Assembly (NCBI GenBank): GCA_038321965.1
Contig: JBBQFL010000002.1
Location: 1 to 64,000, forward strand
Direction of reading: 5' to 3'
DNA length: 64,000 nt
Source: UKL13-2 sp038321965
Lineage (GTDB): Bacteria > Pseudomonadota > Gammaproteobacteria > Burkholderiales > Usitatibacteraceae
Each line of letters begins with the position of its first letter. Within the stretch, counting starts at the first letter, position 1. A program made the position numbers and the translations under genes. Below, one piece after another: positions 61,666 to 64,000 of this stretch. The notes below the pieces were generated by a model. The model had not been told where the DNA came from and did not search any database. It worked only from the letters and a program-made list of their open reading frames with translations.

Positions 61666-62049
61666 ATGCGCCACCTGCTCTCGGCCTCGCTGGTCATCGT
61701 TGGCATCATTCATTTGCTACCGCTGTCCGGCGTGGCTGGGGATGATCAACTACGCAAGCTTTATGGCTTCTCGGTCGCCGAACCGAATCTGGCCATTCTC
61801 ATGCGCCATCGCGCGGTGCTATTCGGATTGTTGGGGGTGTTTTTTGTTTACGCCGCGTTTCGTCCCGCGATGCAGCCTGCGGCGCTGATTGCGGGCTTCA
61901 TCAGCGTTGTCTCCTTCCTGTGCCTGGCGTGGTCGACTGGAGGATATAACGCACAAATTGCACGCGTTGTTGCAGTCGATCTGGTGGCACTGGTGTGCCT
62001 GCTGGTTGCGGCGGGCGTGTGGCTGGTCGGCGCATTCCGCAGCCAGTAG
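61666..62049 (+). CDS. Four-span membrane protein of unknown function
   Basis: A 127-residue integral membrane protein with four hydrophobic spans (LLSASLVIVGIIHLLPL, AVLFGLLGVFFVYAAF, ALIAGFISVVSFLCLAW, VVAVDLVALVCLLVAAG). LYGFSVAEPNLAILMRHRAV between the first two is a conserved-looking loop. Relatives are often misnamed phosphopantetheine adenylyltransferase, which the sequence does not support. It starts four bases after the araC-type gene. Confidence 0.8.
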   Translation: MRHLLSASLVIVGIIHLLPLSGVAGDDQLRKLYGFSVAEPNLAILMRHRAVLFGLLGVFFVYAAFRPAMQPAALIAGFISVVSFLCLAWSTGGYNAQIARVVAVDLVALVCLLVAAGVWLVGAFRSQ

Positions 62050-62073
62050 CGTTTCGAGAAAAGGACACTCCCC

Positions 62074-62468
62074 GTGCGCGCCAATCAGCATTGGCATTTA
62101 TTTTGTCTCGCCACGACATGGTGGACGCTGTATTTCGTCCTCGGGCTACCGAGCAATTATTTCCAGTCCACATCGCTGTGGCTGGTTTTAGTCTTTGGGG
62201 AAATTGCACCTGCGTTTGCGCTGGTTTTTTCTGCTGGAAGCGCTGCTCACGCTCGTCGCAACACGCGTGGCGGATTGCCATGTGGATTGCGTTTTACATG
62301 ACGGTGCCACTGTTTTGCTACGACTATCTTTACCTCGCAGTACACCAGCAGCGCGGCTGGGCATTCCTGGAAACGCACTGGTATCTGACTGCGTTTTACA
62401 TCATCCCGTGGCTACTCTTGCCGCCGATTGCGTGGAAGGCAAGTTCACGAAATTTGATCGGGCGGTAG
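62074..62468 (+). pseudogene. Frameshifted membrane protein gene (two shifts)
   Basis: The first frame reads MRANQHWHLFCLATTWWTLY and then hydrophobic WLVLVFGEIAPAFALV. At the T6 run (near 62227) the sense passes to the next frame (LLEALLTLVATRVAD), and near 62275 to the third (MWIAFYMTVPLFCYDYLYL, LETHWYLTAFYIIPWLLL). Removing one T from the run and one base near GGATTGCC restores a single four-span protein of about 130 residues. It is either a decayed gene or two assembly errors. It follows the four-span gene by 24 bases. Confidence 0.75.
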
Positions 62469-62492
62469 CATCTTGATACCACCGGGCCATTG

Positions 62493-62516
62493 CTGACTCT
62501 GGCTTGACAGAGTCAG
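62493..62516. terminator. Hairpin between convergent genes
   Basis: CTGACTCTG and CAGAGTCAG form a perfect 9-base-pair stem with a 6-base loop, between the frameshifted membrane gene and the stop of the opposing peptidase. No T run on either side, so termination is a guess. Confidence 0.45.
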
Positions 62517-62632
62517 TGGCACAGCTCACGAAACTCCTTATTCGGCGAGCTTCTTCAGGCCTTTCTGGCCCGCAAGCCGCACCTGTGCTTGTGTTTCACT
62601 TTATATGTATGGAGGCGACCTCAACGAAAACA

Positions 62633-64000
62633 CTAAACCGCGCCCGCCAATACAATCGCAACTGCTGCGGTCAGCTTCTTCGCATACGGCACATGCAAAA
62701 ACTCATTCGGTCCGTGCGCGTTCGATTGCGGCCCAAGCACGCCGGTGATCAGCATCTGTGCATCTGGAAACTTCACCCCCAGCATCGCCATAAACGGAAT
62801 GGTCCCGCCCTCGCCCAGATAAGCCGCAGGTTTGCCATAAAATGTTTGCGAGGCGACATCAAGGACAGCCGATAGCCATGGCGCGATGACGGGCGCATTC
62901 CAGCCGGACGCGGCTTGCTCGAAGTTGCACGTCACGCGCGCGGAATACGGGGGATCGTTCTCCAGTGTCTGCTTCAAGTGCGTCGCGGCCATTTCGGCGT
63001 CGACCAGAGGTGGCAACCGAAGTGAAAGTTTCAACGACGTGTACGGGCGCTGAACGTTGCCACCCATTTCGATACTGGGCAAACCATCGGCGCCGGTCAC
63101 GGCCAGCGCAGCGCGCCAGGTGCGGTTCAAGATCAGTTCGACCGGATCCTTCGTTGCTGGCTGCACAAAGGTGAATTTGCCACCATCGTCGCAGCAGCTG
63201 TCCCACGGGAATCGCTTCCACATGGCTTCGCCGAGGATGTCAGCGGCTTGTCTGGCCTGGGTCACACGCTCGACGGGAATGTCGCAATTGAATGCGGCGG
63301 GCTTGACCACACCGGTACGCGAATCGTCGATGCGATCAAGCAATTGCCGCGCGATGCGAAACGACGACGGCACCACGCCACCTGCATCTCCCGAATGCAC
63401 GCCCTCGGTCAGCACATTGACAGTGAGCGTGCCATTGACGAGGCCACGCAGCGAGGTCGTAACCCATAGCTGGTCGTAATTGCCGGCGCCAGAATCGAGC
63501 GCAACGACCAACTTCACATTGCCCATGCGCGGGGCCAATGCTTCGAGATAAAACGGTAAATCGTAGCTGCCACTCTCTTCGCAGGTTTCGATCAAGCCCA
63601 CGCAATGCGGGCGCGCAACGCCTTGTTTGTCCAGCGCCACGATCGCCGACAGTGCCGAGAACACGGCATAGCCATCGTCGGCTGCGCCACGTCCATACAG
63701 CTTTCCATCCTCATAAACCGGAATCCACGGGCCCAGCCCGGCGCGCCAACCGGTCATTTCCGGCTGCTTGTCAAGATGACCATATAACAGGACCGTCTGC
63801 CCGGCAGCAACACCACCGGTCGCCGGAATATCGAAAAACAACACCGGCGTGCGGCCGTCGACGCGTATCACTTCCAGCGTCAGGCCGGCGACATCCTGTG
63901 ACAGCACCCATTTGCGCGCTTGCTCAATCACTGCGTCCAGGAAGCCATGTTTGGCCCAGTCGCGGTCAAAGCCTGGAGACTTTGCAGGGATCTTTACATA
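62633..64000 (-). CDS. M20-family metallopeptidase (partial, 5' end beyond window)
   Basis: The minus-strand frame is open from the right edge to the stop at 62633 (about 455 residues seen); the start is outside, and the GTG at 63931 is only an internal codon. The M20 metal ligands are present: His in LLYGHLDKQPEM, Asp in YGRGAADDGYAVF, Glu pair in IETCEESGS and Asp in VVALDSGAG; the dimerisation region and a C-terminal GEGGTIPFMAMLG follow. These enzymes cleave dipeptides or N-acyl amino acids. Substrate not assignable; CNDP-type dipeptidase is the closest by eye. Confidence 0.9.
   Translation of the reverse strand, partial: YVKIPAKSPGFDRDWAKHGFLDAVIEQARKWVLSQDVAGLTLEVIRVDGRTPVLFFDIPATGGVAAGQTVLLYGHLDKQPEMTGWRAGLGPWIPVYEDGKLYGRGAADDGYAVFSALSAIVALDKQGVARPHCVGLIETCEESGSYDLPFYLEALAPRMGNVKLVVALDSGAGNYDQLWVTTSLRGLVNGTLTVNVLTEGVHSGDAGGVVPSSFRIARQLLDRIDDSRTGVVKPAAFNCDIPVERVTQARQAADILGEAMWKRFPWDSCCDDGGKFTFVQPATKDPVELILNRTWRAALAVTGADGLPSIEMGGNVQRPYTSLKLSLRLPPLVDAEMAATHLKQTLENDPPYSARVTCNFEQAASGWNAPVIAPWLSAVLDVASQTFYGKPAAYLGEGGTIPFMAMLGVKFPDAQMLITGVLGPQSNAHGPNEFLHVPYAKKLTAAVAIVLAGAV

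Noticed and set aside
1..64000. CRISPR array, prophage or intact insertion sequence
   Set aside because: No regularly spaced repeats, no integrase, capsid or transposase reading frame was found on either strand.

Overview
The window is a dense chromosomal segment, GC-rich by eye, from a Gram-negative bacterium, most likely a betaproteobacterium close to Burkholderiales. This rests on a DUF2863 protein, HrpA with its long C-terminal domain, the OhrR/Ohr pair, LivM-LivG type transport, a yfhM-pbpC pair, and a PhnR/PhnA/PhnY phosphonate cluster. No rRNA, tRNA, CRISPR array, prophage or intact insertion sequence was seen. Both ends cut a gene: a class I aminotransferase at the left and an M20 peptidase at the right.

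Layout. 1-5165: aminotransferase and hrpA, overlapping by ATGA. 5284-7492: a metallophosphoesterase overlapping a Ser/Thr kinase fused to a universal stress domain. 7565-15599 (minus strand): a branched-chain-type ABC transporter (livK, livH, fused livMG, livF) followed without a clear break by a 2-hydroxyacid dehydrogenase, a beta-hydroxyacid dehydrogenase, a glutathione S-transferase and a DUF1203 gene. 15930-18617: two unrelated Na+/H+ antiporters, nhaA and a NhaD-like protein, tail to tail. 18911-19952: ohrR-ohr with a palindromic operator. 20083-23462: a tight five-gene minus-strand operon (small protein, Kv-beta-like aldo/keto reductase, three-span membrane protein resembling Pycsar effectors, KTSC protein, malonyl-CoA decarboxylase). 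23536-30201: a GGDEF/EAL protein, a Cys-cluster protein, an SDR, a GlcG/HbpS protein, an AlkD-like glycosylase, a YHS lipoprotein and a LysR regulator. 30679-40260: DUF2863, a large secreted protein with dockerin-like repeats and a haem motif, small envelope proteins, thioredoxin-like protein and hydrolases. 40263-50011: an envelope cluster of HtrA-type protease, PBP1C and alpha-2-macroglobulin. 50329-54890: accessory region with a Phd/VapC toxin-antitoxin pair, three consecutive HNH nuclease genes (one with a PUA/EVE-like N-terminus), a hydrolase and a truncated-looking ORF. 54936-56567: RidA, a DOPA-dioxygenase-like protein and an unknown. 57218-60673: phosphonoacetate catabolism with its GntR regulator. 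60792-64000: AraC/GyrI regulator, a membrane protein, a frameshifted membrane gene and the partial M20 peptidase.

Two families of palindromic repeats stand out. One (GC-rich, about 75-135 bases) lies in frame inside hrpA and twice inside pbpC, and once between genes. The other, exactly 66 bases in both intact copies, lies in two tail-to-tail gene gaps and probably ends transcription from both sides; a decayed copy lies in the accessory region.

The best candidates for something undescribed are the HNH triplet beside the toxin-antitoxin pair, the operon joining a Kv-beta-like reductase to a Pycsar-effector-like membrane protein, and the dockerin-haem secreted protein. All functions are inferred from reading motifs; no database search was run.
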